Shown: positions 47,421 to 60,500, numbered from the stretch's first letter. The stretch is 64,000 nt of DNA from Whalleya microplaca (GCA_022497155.1 MU385758.1:124001-188000); one strand, 5' to 3'. Program-made: numbers and translations. Notes: a model not told the origin generated them from the sequence alone.

Positions 47421-47792
47421 ATTTGGAGGTGGTGTAGGTAGTTTAGGTATGTAGAACTGTTAGCCTGTAGTTGAAGTTGAGGGACTTTCAAAACCAAGAT
47501 GTCGAGAACTGTGCGGCTGTCACCCATAAGGATGTATGCACTTATGCCACCGGCATAACCATTACACTATTAGAGATGTACTCGCTCAACCTCTGAGAAA
47601 ATCTAACTACTGTCCATCATTTAAATAGAAGGTGCTCATAAAGAAGCGGATCTTCGGAAACTACTAAAGCATTTAAAGGGGTAAAGAGGAGAAAGAGTGA
47701 CCAAAGTTTTGTTCTCATATTGCATCATAAGCATAAATATAACTAAGCGAGTTTTAACTGTTTACAGTCAATATCTCCTGCTTAGCTGGGTA
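47421..47792. other. Short intergenic spacer
   Basis: No gene seen. It separates two genes on the minus strand and must hold the MYND gene promoter and the 3' end of the four-TM protein gene. A minus frame at 47342-47527 overlaps the start of the MYND gene and is not supported. Confidence 0.5.
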
Positions 47793-49274
47793 TCAAGACT
47801 CTCTTCTCCGTTTCCGATTATCAAGCTCAATCTCTTCTAACTCCTCTTCGACGGGGTCAATCCGCCGCGAACTTGCACCACTACCAGAACTATTGCGCGA
47901 CACCGCGCCCCCATCGCCACCCAACAACAAACCCTCCCGCTCCTCAGTCGCCTGTTTCTTCCAAGACCTCGCATTAGGCGAGCCGAGACGCTTAGCGTGA
48001 TCCTCCTCCTCGTGCGCCTCGGGCACGCTAACCAGACTGTGCGCCCGCGCCACCATGGTATCCACGCTGCCGGTAGCGCTGGTAGCGGGAGTCGCACTGC
48101 CGCTGCTACTGACACCGCTCAGGCTCGCCTCGAGGCTCATCTGCCTCGGAAGCGAGTTACCGCGCGGCCTCGCCTGCCCCGCCGCTACTACGCCTGCGCC
48201 GACGCCCACGACGCCGCTGCCGGCACCGCTACCGCTGCCGCTGGCAGTGGCGCTGCGCACGTCGTCCCAGAACTCGGGGTCCAGCGCCCTCTCGACGTCG
48301 CGCGAGAAGGCCGACATGCCGCTCGACCGCCGCGCGTTGACGTAGTCGTCGAACTGCGTGTCCCGCTTGTGGTCGTAGCTCAGTGGCCGCTTGTCCGCCG
48401 GGTTCGGGGTCGCTTCCGGCGACGGCGTGGCTGCGATCTGCGGCGTCGGGCTCACGCCGCGGCTGAACGTCAGCGAGATGCGGCGTCCGGCCGAGAGGGA
48501 GCGCGGACGCGTGTTAGCCGTTGCCGACGGGTTCGTGGGGTCATACGGCGTTGGCGGCGACAGGTACGAGGACCGGTAGGCCGTGTCCTCGGGCTCGGAG
48601 GGGTTGGCGAAGCCGTACGGCTTGAAATTGCCTGGCAGGTGGTAGTCGTCGTATGCTAGGAGCCGACGGTAGATGATGACGGAGTAGAACGTCGGGACGA
48701 GGATGAAGAACCTGGGCCATGTCGGTCAACAAATGGTCGGTCGAGGGGACTTCCGTGCCGGGTGTCGGCCACTGAGATTGTGACTTACATGAGAGTGCAA
48801 TCCATGGCCAATCCTATTAGGGAGTATTGTCTATCGGCATGCTGAACGTACACCACAATGTCCAGCGCCAACACAGCACCTGAGAGGGTTGCGCTCAAGA
48901 TATTGCTGAAAAGCAACGGCAGGGGCGTTAAGGCCTCAGCGATGAACTTGGCTACTGAGGCTAGCGTTATGATGAGTGAGATGAGAGAGAATGCAATGTT
49001 GACACATTCCCATCTATAATACTGATATTAGTCTCTGGATCTACCTATGGTAAGTCTGATCTGAGGCATCTAAGACTTACATGAACTCTACCAGCGGCAT
49101 CTCCCCTTTGCCTTCTTCCTCTTCCCACGTCCTTACCGTGCGCGAGAGTCGGTATGAAAATAACCCCATTATCCCCAGCAGAAGCAGAATCTGTGCAATC
49201 CAGCATGGCAGGAGCAACGACTTCCTCCACCTTGCGCGGCTGAACTGCGCATTATCGCGGTGTGTGCCGATCAT
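47793..49274 (-). CDS. Four-transmembrane protein with long cytoplasmic tail
   Basis: Three exons on the minus strand (49081-49274, 48789-49013, 47793-48711) give 445 residues. Four hydrophobic helices are seen: SLLLPCWIAQILLLLGIMGLF, CVNIAFSLISLIITLASVA, LFSNILSATLSGAVLALDIV and LIGLAMDCTLMFFILVPTFY. The remaining 280 residues are a low-complexity tail rich in Ser, Ala, Gly and Pro with basic-acidic patches (RDTQFDDYVNARRSS, EELEEIELDNRKRRR), probably cytosolic. The architecture recalls uncharacterised membrane proteins common in filamentous ascomycetes, but I cannot name the family or a role. A 38 nt GT..AG stretch inside exon 2 must be kept, because removing it breaks the fourth helix. Confidence 0.8.
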
Positions 49275-51597
49275 CGTTGGGTATCTGTGTCGTACCGTAT
49301 CGTTGGTCCACCTCTTATCAAATGCTGTGGTGCAGGTGACGGCCCCGTCCTAAATCGCGAGTATCTCAAGTCTTGTCTAGTCCGGTCCTAGCACGCGTTG
49401 CTCTATTATATATTAGATGTCATAAATTCATCGTCCTAGGTGATGTATGAAGCGTTCACGCAAAGTCGTTTGAATGGCGGATATGAAGTTCATGCAATAT
49501 AATCAAGATTCGAGAGACAGCCTTGTGAAGCAGCTCACGGACGGACACCAGTTACTATATAAAGATGATACCCAGTCAAGCAGCCAAGAAAATGGACATC
49601 ATTGGGGACGGTGGATATAACCGCATAGCCTCAACGATCCCATCTCGGTAATAAGTCCTAATCAACCTCGCTTGACATTGGCTCGATAGCAGCTGGGCCT
49701 GTTTTTAGCTGTCCCCACGAGCCAACGACAACCGGGCGCCGTGCAGGCAGACGCATTGAATGGGGACTCGGGCTAGTACCTAGTCGATACATCATATGGA
49801 AAGGCGTCCGCCAATATCAGCCCTAGAGAAACCACGCCTTTGTGTACTGCCCGCCGCGCCAGTCACTCTTGTGAGTCCTGTCTCGGTAACGGACCGTGTT
49901 TATTGGGTACGTTGAGTTGGCAGGTCGAGTCTGGCACCGCTAGTGACGGCCAAACCCACATGGCGACGAGTTCTAACGAAGACGACTGGCCTTCCTAAGC
50001 TGCGGTGGGAATGGTAGGGCTTGACCAGGCCATGTCTCGCGTGCGGCTGAGCTCAGGTCATTGGACCCCGGCCATCCAAGTTACCAGGATCTAGGGTTGT
50101 TGGTTGACAGGGGCCAATCAAATTTCCCCATGGGCTCCAGCTGGTATGTATTTCTGTCGCCCGGAGGCGTGGCGACTATTTGTCCGGCTTCGCGTCCGTT
50201 GTTATGTCGTCGTAATTTCCTCCATTAGGCTTCCGTGGCCCTCGGGGCTGCGTGGGAGTGACAAGTCAGGCGGCGCAGTATTGACCATACATACAACATA
50301 CCACCACATACATGTGTGTTTAACGCGGCTTTTATGAATAACTGCATATCCTGGGCATCTAGCATATGCGGGCGCAAAGCCCGAACGGGTTTAAGAGTCG
50401 TAGGATTTATTATTATTAATCGCGACGTGGGATGCGTGGTGGCCATTTAGCGGTGAAAGTTCTACGATGTTTCTTTTTCGTCTTCCCCAGTTTCCCAGTT
50501 TGATAATTCCTTGATGTCGGACGACGAATTACTCATCACCGCACCACTGGACCGGGACCGGGTACGGAAGATGCCTTGTGCCTGGCGATGGAGCCGCAAC
50601 TCATAACCAACTTACGCATATACAGGTCAATAATATGTCCCCGTCTTGGCTTGCTTAGGTCGACTTCTAAGAGGTCAAATTCATCTCTTAATTTAGCACT
50701 CTCAAGGCTGGGGATTTCGTAGGCATCATACCACATCCTACTATCGTGGTGCGCCGCATGGTCCGTACGTAGGTAGGTGCGTATATGAGGCTGTGTCGCC
50801 AGCGAACTCCATGTCTCGGCATGGTTGGAAATGAGACGGAGTTCGACCCTTGGAAATTAACATCCTTATGTAAGGTATATTTTCCTACGTACCAATAGAC
50901 ATCAACCAGACAAACGCCGCTGGATGGGAATAGTGGCCGATATTTGTGCATTTATGAGCTTACCTATTCTGAGTGCTAAATAAATTGAAATGGTTGGTTC
51001 TCGACGTACGAGTCTATCTGCGACGGCTGTGGAATGCTAAGAAGCGTGATTGTGGGGGAGTATGAGCACTTATTGGTGAGTCTTTTAGTTCTTACGTACG
51101 GATGTACACAGCAGTTCTCGCCCAGGTAGCATGTGTTTTCGAATATCGAGATTGCGCGGTGATCCTTTCCCTCACATCAAATGCGAGTGCGATTACCCAA
51201 CATTACATGCCATGTAGTCATTTGGGTTTGCGACCAACGCTCTCTCAGCCCAACAGGGCTGCCTGCAGCTTGCCATGATACACCTAGGTAGTCGGAACCA
51301 GTCACCATTTTATAGCTCATAGAACACATCAGTTCAGGGCACACAATATTGGATAAATAATATTAGCATTTGTCTAGATATGTGTTGCCAATTTCTGCCC
51401 GTGTGTCGAGCCCGGTTAGATCCCAATGACAAACTACGCGCCCTCGCGTCCCGTAATTCCTTGACGCCTCTAAATTGTGTCTAGGGACACTGCGTGATTC
51501 GGTCATCGGATCAATATTATCGGATCCATGTTGTTGGTGTTGGTGGTTCGACTGGATGTTCCTTCACTCCCAACCTTGCATTCCCTTTCAAAGGGAC
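49275..51597. other. Intergenic region, 2.3 kb
   Basis: No gene supported. Short frames on both strands show no domain or splice partners. One ACCTAGGT palindrome is at 51282-51289. Confidence 0.5.
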
Positions 51598-51865
51598 TTA
51601 TAGGCCTGCATCCGAAGCAGCCTTGTACACGCCCGCCGTGTCGAAGGTCTTAACCGTGCCGTCCTGGCCGCTCATGACTGCGTTCTGGACCTGCGGGTTG
51701 GCGGCGGCCTGTCGACGAACCTGGCCTCCTGCTGGTCTCTGGACCTTGGCTATAAAAGATGGGTTAGTCAACGTCTTCGGATGATTCAACACACGGATTC
51801 TCAAACATACTGAGCTCAGCCGAGGCGGCGGCGAAAAGAGCGAAGAGAACGACGGAGTACTTCAT
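51598..51865 (-). CDS. Small secreted protein, 68 residues
   Basis: Two exons on the minus strand (51811-51865, 51598-51749) joined by a 61 nt intron with GTATGT donor and TATAG acceptor. The product begins MKYSVVLFALFAAASA, a clear signal peptide, leaving a mature chain of about 52 residues without cysteines: basic and Gln-rich at first (VQRPAGGQVRRQAAA), then TVKTFDTAGVYKAASDAGL. The lack of Cys sets it apart from most small effector-like proteins. I recognise no family. An effector, hormone-like or cell-wall role is possible but not shown. The intron is in the right place and phase, which makes a chance frame unlikely. Confidence 0.7.
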
Positions 51866-53240
51866 TTTGACTATTTGTGGATTGCTCAAGAAGCTGAAGG
51901 AATGGTAAAGGTCGGCCGGCGACGAGCAGATGTCTTAAAATATTTACGTAAGTGAAAGTAAGTGAAGAGGAAATAGAGAACTGATCAACTAGAGTGCTTG
52001 TTACTCAGAGAGGATAGAGAAGCAGAAGAGAGATCAAAAGGACGAAAAGGACTACATGCTCTTATGTATGGTGACTTCGTCCCATGATTTTCCATGCTGT
52101 CAACGTCGATGCAGCCATGCAAGATAGCGGAATAGCCTTTCGCCATCATAGCTTTCCGTCCTGATCTTCGACATGAACGAGCTCACTTGAGACAGGTCTG
52201 TACCAAGTGACAGGACGAGCGTCGTAGGCCATCTCATCAACATTACCCGATCAGGCAATGACTCTCGGTAATTGTTAGAGATGAGATTTCGCCTTGACCT
52301 TGAGCGGACTAAACAACTGTACCCCAGACCCCGAATGTGGTTGGCTCACTGGATACCGATCCACCGCCATGGACTCTAAAAACGAAGGTTAACAGGCGGA
52401 TCCCCAAGAAGAAGCCCAAGAGAAGTTTGGGATGACAGGATTATGGAGTTAAACGAGACTGCTCGGAATAGGCGGGTAGCCAGGGTCTGAGACGAAGCTG
52501 TAACGGGCTTGTTATGCTTATTTGAGCCGCTTCCAAGTAAGCCGTCCCGCTGCAATGCAACGCTGGGGTATTTCACAGTATTTCACCAGCGAAACGGTGA
52601 AACAATCTTGGCATCAGTTAAGAGTGGGAAGCCGATCAATATCGAGTTGCCCTTCGGTACTCCAGCTTTCCGTGTTCCAAAAGATGACCCCGGAAACGGC
52701 TGAGCCTCTCGGTGGGCAGCCAAGCGGCATCTTTTCTTGGTATCGGCTGGATAGCGCCGTCATTTGGTTGATGCGATCGGGCTTGGGATAACGAGTTCTG
52801 TTAGCAAGCCACGCGTGCTGTACCTAAAAAGAGTTGAGACCGGATCGTCGACTTTCAGACCGCCACATTGTCTGAGCCCCAGCATTGATACGTCTACAGA
52901 ATTTCAATTTTCCAGCTCTGTTCATTATTTTCGAGTCTATACCAGCCACTCCAGCCACCATTCAATAGTACTCGCATCAGCCACAACTAGGTCAGATTTC
53001 CATGTGGTTACGGTACTTGAATTTTTATTGTTTTATCACCAAAAATATTTCATGAACAGCACCCGGCTTGGCGACTGTCACAACCACGTGTCTTGGCACA
53101 TATGCCCGAGCGCTGGACGATACCTTGCTACTCTTGGACGTTGCGGATTTTCCAGCTGGCGATTCATACAAGAATTACTTTTTGGTTCGCTCTAAAGATC
53201 CCAAGGGCTTGGTCTTTAGTCTAGGACACATCAGCAAAGC
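51866..53240. other. Divergent promoter region, small secreted protein / Rieske-DUF455 gene
   Basis: No gene supported. Frames at 52509-52791 and 52764-53195 end in stops and show no domain; a 66-codon frame at 53068-53268 overlaps the Rieske start in another frame and may be an upstream frame in its leader. Confidence 0.45.
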
Positions 53241-54770
53241 ATGTCTGATATTGATGTTGGGCGTCTAACGGCTCTCACGCATGCCAGGCATTCGATATCA
53301 CTTTCCAATGGCAAGCGCCTAGTTCTGTTCCGTTTACCAAGGATTTCCTCGTCGGCAGCCGTAGCCGTGCCCCAGGCCGACAGCCCAGATGGATGGACAT
53401 ATTATGCCATGGAGGCAGAGTGTCCCCATGCGGGCGGACCTATGGCCGAGGCTCAAATAGACATTGAAGATTCTTCCTACATTGCATCCTGTCCGTGGCA
53501 CGCCTATGACTTCAACGTCGAGACTGGTGAGTCCAGCTACGGCATCAAAGCTTGCACATTTCCCGTCACCGTGCGCGATGGACAGGTGAGCGTGCATATC
53601 CCAGAGGTCCTGGATCTGCAGCTTTTCAAAGTTGAACCGGTCAGTGAGAAGGTGAAGTTCAAACATGGACCAAGAATCGAACCCTCGGGATCGCCACTGC
53701 GCCTAGGCGACGATGCGACCTTGTGCGAGTGGTGTGTCCACATCTTGAATACGTCTAATCCCGAGCACAAGATCGAACTCACTACCCATCTCTTCTCCCT
53801 ATTTGCTACACGTGAACAATCCGCTTCGCCCATGCAGCTGGGCGCTGGCACTATAACGGCACCTGATGAGCCGCCGAGGGAAAATCTGAACCAGGTGAAG
53901 CCGGGGGCGATGCCCAAAGCTGGGAAGGGAGGGAGTCTGAAAAGTAGGATCATGATGTTGCACGCTCTAGCAAACGTGAGTGGCATCCGGGGCGATTTAT
54001 TGCCCCTTTCGTCTTGTTTCAGGAGCAATAAATCCCTATTACACTTACTACCTATATAATATGCCAGGGCACTAAGACTCCCTGAAACAAGCCACATAGC
54101 CTTTGACTTGTAGCCAAGCTAACCGAAAGGACAAAAGCACTGACATCGGATTCTACAGATAGAGCAATGGGCGATCGACCTCGCTATCGACATCATAGTG
54201 AGGTTCGCTTCCTTCCAAACGAATGCACCCGGTGAGCGCCTCTCCCAACAACTGCCACGGACATTCTACTATGATTGGCTGAAGGTCGCCAACGACGAGG
54301 CGAAGCACTTCTCGCTCCTCCGGGCGCGCCTCGAGGAACTAGGGAGTCACTTCGGTGCACTGCCCGTGCACCACGGCCTATGGGAGTCCGCAGTACGGAC
54401 AGCACACGACCTCCAAGCCCGGATAAGCGTGATTGCGCTTGTGCACGAGGCCCGCGGCCTGGACGTGAACCCCATGACGATCGAGAAGTTCCGCACCGCC
54501 GGCGATGCCGACAGCGTGGACGTCCTGAGAATCATCCATAATGACGAGATCACCCACGTCACCACGGGCCACAGATGGCTCACCTGGATCTGCCAGCAGG
54601 AGGGCACCGATCCCGTCCAGGTCTTCCGACGCAACGTGCAGCAGCATTTCAGGGGCGCCGTGAAGGGCCCGTTCAACGCTGAGGCCCGGTCACAGGCGGG
54701 AATGGACAAGAGCTACTACGAGGACCTGCATGGACAACCCTGGAAAGGCGAGGTGATTGCTGGTGGTTGA
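53241..54770 (+). CDS. Rieske [2Fe-2S] domain fused to DUF455 ferritin-like domain
   Basis: Two exons (53241-53975, 54159-54770) give 448 residues; the intron is 183 nt. Residues of about 15-125 are a Rieske domain with CPH (C61, H63) and CPWH (C84, H87), the ligands of a [2Fe-2S] centre. From about residue 160 the chain resembles DUF455 (MiaE-like ferritin fold): ALANIEQWAIDLAID, then KVANDEAKHFSLL and RIIHNDEITHVTTGH, whose Glu and ExxH motifs are expected to bind two irons, and the nearby VHEARGLDV. An inbuilt electron-donor domain next to a possible di-iron oxygenase suggests a self-sufficient hydroxylase; the substrate is unknown. DUF455 is related to the tRNA hydroxylase MiaE, so RNA is one candidate. 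No targeting signal was seen. Confidence 0.9.
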
Positions 54771-55702
54771 AGACTGTCGACGTAGACTACAGTCTGTACC
54801 GAGGTTGGTATACTAGTACAGCATCACTATGTCGAAGGTATTACATACCTGCCATCACCAGACACCGAAGAGCGGCTTACGCATACGATACAAGATCAAG
54901 GCAATTCCGCCTGAACCAATCAACTCACTACGATGATTGCCCCATCATCCAGGACTTAGGTAAGAACTAAGGTTCTGTAGGAATGTCGGCAATCAATTAT
55001 CTGCACAGAGTTCCCTTCTTAGAGGAAGAAGATGATGTGAATGAAAAACGCGGGGAAATGGCCTCAAGTTCTAGACCCGGGCTGCAGGGAAAACGAATAA
55101 ATGAATGATGAGCCAGACCATGAATCATGAGCTGAATGATGAGGCTGGCAAGCATCTACTACGTAGTTGTACGTAGTAGAACTCGGCCTCCTGTAAATTA
55201 TGCAACTTGTGCTAGGATACACCCGCAACCTCGATACCTAGATACACTTCTGCCTACCTGATTAGGCAGTATTGCGCACTAACGAGTGCTAGTACGGAAC
55301 TGTGATAGGTACATACTGAAATAAGTGATAAGTGATAAGCACTTATGAGGGGTATTCCGCCCTACTTGAGAGGTCTATCAGCGAAAGCGGGGTTAGGCGT
55401 ATTGGATAGTGTGAGGCCGATAGTGGGCTGGATAGTCAGGCTGTCACTGTCAGCAGGGGCTGCAACCTAATAAAGGAGGAAGGGTCATCTAGCACTCTTT
55501 ACCCCACTTAGGTGCATACAATTGAGTTATTAGGTAATCCGCCTGCCCCTCCAAAATCCCCCTCCAAAATCCTCCCTAAAATCCCCCAAACTCCCAAGCT
55601 CTTGTAGCAACCCTCCAGCTCCCTCCCCTCTCCCTGCCCAGCCCGTATGCCCACCTGCACTGTTCCCGTTTGCGTCCCTCGACGGCAGACCTCTCAACAA
55701 CC
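54771..55702. other. Intergenic region before the AMMECR1 gene
   Basis: No gene supported. Just upstream of the AMMECR1 start, from 55548 to about 55590, an imperfect repeat of a CCTCCAAAATCC unit occurs about three times. The span 55319-55345 has a short repeat of AAGTGAT. Confidence 0.5.
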
Positions 55703-56560
55703 ATGGCGTCGGTCCAACACTGCCTCTACTGCTTCGAGACTCTCGCCGCCAACCTCGAGAAGCGCGAGTCTATGACCCTTGACGAGGTTATGAGCAAGTG
55801 GTCCGAATACCAACAGAGTACAGAGCCCGATGCCGTCGCTGCCGACGTGGTCGCTGCCGATGTGGGAGATGTGGGAGAAGCACAGAGCCTCACGAAGCAG
55901 CTCCCGGCCCTGCGACGACTAGCCGACGCTTCCTCGTCGAGCTTCTCGTCCTCGGCTTCTTCTGGGTCCAGCCTGTCTCTGGCAACCGACACCCCCGCGA
56001 CGTCGACCACCTCTCTTCCCGACGCCTCCTCCCTCATTACCGAGTCACCACTTTTCGTGACATGGAATCGACTTGATTATCCTAAACCAGGGGACGTGTC
56101 TCTGCGCGGTTGTATTGGAACCTTTCAGAGCGAGGAGCTAGGGAAGGGCCTCGCGGATTATGCCGAGACCTCGGCCTTCAATGACACGCGATTCCCGCCC
56201 ATCAAAAAATCGGAGCTGCCTTCCCTAGAGGTAGCCGTGACCCTGCTGACGGACTTCGAGGACTGCGAAGATGCCATGGACTGGGAGTTGGGCGTTCACG
56301 GCATACGGATCAGCTTCACCGACGGAGGCCGGCGCTACGGTGCCACCTACCTGCCTGACGTTGCACTGGAGCAAGGCTGGACTAAAGAGGAAACCATGGT
56401 GAGTCTGATGTACAAGGCCGGCTGGAGGGGGCGGGAGGACAAGTGGCAGGAAATAGACCTCAAGGTCCGCCGGTATCAGGGCAAGAAAGAGAAACTGCCA
56501 CACCCTAAGTTCCGCCAATGGCGCGACTGGGTTGACAAGAATCAGAAGAGCGAGGATTAG
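55703..56560 (+). CDS. AMMECR1 family protein
   Basis: Intronless frame of 285 residues; ATG 55703 is preferred because of its good context and the MASVQHCLYCFETL start, which matches the family. The AMMECR1 core is interrupted after about residue 40 by an Ala/Ser-rich insert to about residue 112, then resumes with LFVTWNR, the invariant LRGCIGTF (residues 134-141), LADYAETSAFNDTRFPP and YGATYLPDVALEQGW. The human gene is linked to Alport syndrome with intellectual disability and midface hypoplasia. The biochemical role is unresolved; the conserved LRGCIGT loop suggests ligand or catalytic function. No signal or membrane segment was seen. Confidence 0.95.
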   Translation: MASVQHCLYCFETLAANLEKRESMTLDEVMSKWSEYQQSTEPDAVAADVVAADVGDVGEAQSLTKQLPALRRLADASSSSFSSSASSGSSLSLATDTPATSTTSLPDASSLITESPLFVTWNRLDYPKPGDVSLRGCIGTFQSEELGKGLADYAETSAFNDTRFPPIKKSELPSLEVAVTLLTDFEDCEDAMDWELGVHGIRISFTDGGRRYGATYLPDVALEQGWTKEETMVSLMYKAGWRGREDKWQEIDLKVRRYQGKKEKLPHPKFRQWRDWVDKNQKSED

Positions 56561-57572
56561 TCACATACTCGTATACATGCGCAACTTGGGTTTATGACGC
56601 GCCGTGCCGGGCGACGCCGTACTAGGGTATGGCCTCATTTCACGGGGTGGGCGGGCGTCATTTAGGTCGAGGAGTCAGCGGCGGGTGGCACAGCACGCCC
56701 GGGGCGGATGTGCCACTCACCCGATACAGGTAGATGAATAACCTCACTTTCTGAATTTCTAGGTCAGCTAGGTAGTCCAGCCTAGCAAGCGCATGTCTCA
56801 CTTTCACTCGCTCTTCTTCTACTGAGTCCGCTTTTTGCCGCACTTCTTTCGCATTGATTATTGCTGTTGCCCTGCCCTGCCCCTCATCCCTTTCGCCTGT
56901 ACAGGTTGGCAGATATCCCTACTCATCCTCCCTTCTTCCCCCTTAGTCCTTAATGAATCGAACCACCATTCCTTTCAATCAAATGAGAGGGTCATGACAA
57001 TATACTTGGAGAGAACTTACATCCGTTGACCAGTCGAGTGAACAGTCTAGAATTGTGAGTCTCCACCTGTGGTATTCTATATCCACCGATACGATACTAA
57101 TGGCGTTAGTCGACTCTCTAGCAAAGAGCGCCACATCAAGCGTTGCTCTCATGAAGGGACCTGCCTCGCCAACGGTCGAGGTCTAATAAGCTCCCTCAGT
57201 CAAGTGACTATCTTAGTAAGATTTGAAAAGGGTCTCGTCTTTGCCCTGGAATGGGATCAATGAATAATCCTCCGAAGGACCCCTTGGTTGCTATATCGAC
57301 CTGTGTTTCAGCGTGAGGGAATGTCTCTCAAATAATTCCCGGCACTGGGGGAGAGAAGTGTCTCTCGCGCATGTGCCCTGCATTCTTCCGAACAATCGAG
57401 CGATTGCCTAGGTATCGCATCTAGATTCCTCTCGTCACCATGATATATACGCGATGCTGCCACTTCTGTGCTTCAGGTTTGTGCCTTTTTCTTGTTGTTC
57501 CGACTCTTCGCGGCTTTCTCTCTGCTTGGTTAGGTAGGTTAGCAAAAACCCCGATCAAGCAAGGTAAGAAAG
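56561..57572. other. Intergenic region before the aspartic protease gene
   Basis: No gene supported. A GTAAGA donor-like motif sits 8 nt before the protease ATG, and a GTGAGT motif lies near 57055, so 5' leader introns cannot be excluded. Confidence 0.4.
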
Positions 57573-60500
57573 ATGTCGCTTTCGAATCTCCTTCAACTCG
57601 TGGCGACTTGCTCGTTAGCGGGCCTCTCGCAGGCCGCTGCGAGGTCTGCTCTCAATGAAACTACTCATCACGGAGCAGCAGTGAACTCGACGAACTCGAA
57701 CTCCCACAAGAGCCAGAGCCCGCACGGGCTCCTCACCATCCCGCTCAAGCGCGTCGACCACAAGGGCGTCGCGACGCCGAGTCTCGCCAGGCGCTTTTTC
57801 AAGACGGACGTCCTGGGCATCTACGGCGCCGCCTACGTCGGAGAGTGTACGGGTTCTCCTTTATTCCACGACCCCTCCCCCTCCCCCTCCCCCTCACACA
57901 CAAGAAACAAACCATGGGAGAAGCCAGCCTGCTAACAAGCAGGCAAACAGTAACCATCGGCACGAGCAGCAAGCCCCAGGTCGTCGACGTGCTCCTCGAC
58001 ACCGGCTCCTTCGAGCTGTGGGTCAACCCGGACTGCGCGACGTCCAACGTGCCCGAGCTGTGCACCGCGCTGGGGCACTACGACCCCTCGCTCTCGTCGA
58101 CGTCGCGGATGCTCGGCGCCGACTTCGCTATTAAGTACGGGTCCGGCGGCACCTCAGGGGTGTACTACACGGATGATATATATATCTCCGGTGAGTCTAT
58201 CTACGTCTGTCCTTTCCGTGAGCGTGGGGGGGGCTCGTGGATGAGGTGGTCGACTGCATGGTGGGGAGGGGGAAGGGGAAAGAGGTTTGGGGTTTGGGGT
58301 GTAGTGGCTAATAAGATACGTCCTAGGCATACAAATCAAGGACCAGCAGTTCGGCGTCTCGAATAGCTCCGAACTCGTCTGGTTCGGCATCATGGGGCTG
58401 GGCCACGGACAGGGGAACGGGTTCATCAATTACCCCCTTGTCGTCGACTCGTTGGCCGCGCAGGGGATGACGAATAGCAAGCTGTTTAGTTTGGATTTGG
58501 GCGGGCAGGTTCGGCCTAGTGGTGAGTAGACCTCCTTCATCCCCTTTTCTGAAGCTAGACTGGACTGCGGAGTGCATCAATCCCGATTCAACTTGACTGT
58601 GTGGGTCTCTGCTAACTCGTATTAAGCCGCCGTCACGGGGGAGATAGTCTTCGGTGGCGTGAACACGAATAAGTACTCCGGGAACCTTGCCAAAGTTCCC
58701 ACGGATCCCTCGGACCCGTAAGCTGCTCCCTCTTCCCCTTTCCTCTCCCTACTACTACCTCCCCTATTCCACATACAGAATCCCACGGCTCACACCCGAC
58801 CAGGCACTACGTAATAACGCTCACCTCCCTCTCCCACCGCGCCCCCAACGCCATCTCCACCACACCCCTCACGGACTCCAACCTCCCCCTGCGCGTCGTC
58901 GTCGACTCCGGCACCACGCTCTCCCTGCTCCCGGAATCCGTGGTCGCGGCGCTGGCGGCGCGCTTCCCCGGCGCCGCGCCCGACGGCAACGGCGGGTACA
59001 CGGTGCCGTGCGCGCTGCAGGGGGTCGACGGCGCCGTGAATTTTGGGTTCGGCGGCGACGTGACGATTAGTGTCCGCTATCGGGATTTCATCTGGAATAG
59101 CGGCGGCGCGTGCTTCCTGGGCGCCTGGTATACGCCGGATATTGGGGTGTGGATTTTGGGGGATACGTTTTTGAGGGGGGCTTATGGTGAGTGTTTTCTC
59201 TCTTGTTTTGGTTTCTGTGTTCGGATTGGTATTGCTTGTCTGTTTGAGCTGAAGGCGATCCGTACAACTGGATATCAGATGACTAACGACGCATCATCGC
59301 AGTAACCTTCGATCAGTCAGACAATGCCCTCTACATGGCAAACTACATCTCATGCAGCAATACGCCCAACCTCGTAGCCGTCCCCGCCGGCCCCGACGCC
59401 GCAGCCGGGATCCCCGGCTCGTGCCAAGTCGGCGCCATCGTAGCTCCGTCCGTCTCCGTTTCTCCATCCTCGGCGACGCCGGCTTCGTTCCCCGGCGGCT
59501 CCGTCTCCTCCACCGCCATCCCGTCCGCGGTATCCTCGCTAGGCGCTACTATTAACCCCGTCGGTCCGGCCTCGTCTTCGTCTTCATCCTCATCAGCCTC
59601 TTCCTCTTCCCTGACAATCTTTTCCGCCTTCCCCTTTCCCACAGCCAGCTTCGGCCCCGTTTCCAACTCCATCTCCACCTCCACCTCCGGAAGCGCACCA
59701 ACAACCGCCAGCCCAAGTCCCCTCCGCAGCACTACCGCTCTCAACGACCCCGCCGCAACCTCGCCGGCTCAGGGTGGTAGCAGCGGCAGCAGCAGCGGCG
59801 GCGCGGCCAGTGCAGCCGCGGGCCCCCAGCGCGTAGCGCAGGGAAGCACTGTTATCGACGCCACGGGCACCATCACGTCCACCATCACCCGCACCGTCAT
59901 GTACACGGTGACGGCGTGTGCGGCCTCGGCGGCGGGAGACTGCACCCCGGGCGCCGTCTCCGCGAGCGTCGAGACGGTGATTACGACCGTGTGTCCCGAG
60001 GACGAGACGTCCGCGGCTGGGGCTGGGCCTACGGCTGCTGCGCCGCCGGTCGCTGTCCCGGCGCCTGCGGGTGCGGGTAAGGGTGTTGGTGGTTCTGCGG
60101 CGGCAGGTGGTTCTGGATCTGTGGGTGGTAGTTCCGGAGCTACAGTTAGTGGGCCCGGTTCTAAACCCGCTGTCGGTGGGTCTGGTCCCGTCGTTGCTCC
60201 TGCAGCTGGTGGGTCTGGACCCGCAGTAGGCGAGTCCGAAGCCGGCAGCGGTCCCTCCCCCTCCGATTCCCCAGACTCGACCGCTCCCGAAGCCTCTGCC
60301 ATCCCACCCGCCGGCGCAGCAGCCATTACAGCCGCCGCCGCCGCCGTAACCGAGGTCGTAAGCGAGCACTGCTCGACGAGCACCTACACGATCAGCTCGT
60401 GCGCGCCCACGGACGGCGCGTCGTGCACGCTCGGCGCGACGACCACGCGCGTCCTCACCCTCTTCGAGACCATCTCCGTGCGCCCGCTGCCCAGCTTCGC

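Noticed and set aside
48804..48860. A 38 nt GT..AG stretch inside exon 2 of the four-TM protein gene
   Set aside because: Splicing it would shift the frame and destroy the fourth helix; the unspliced frame reads through in phase to exon 3.
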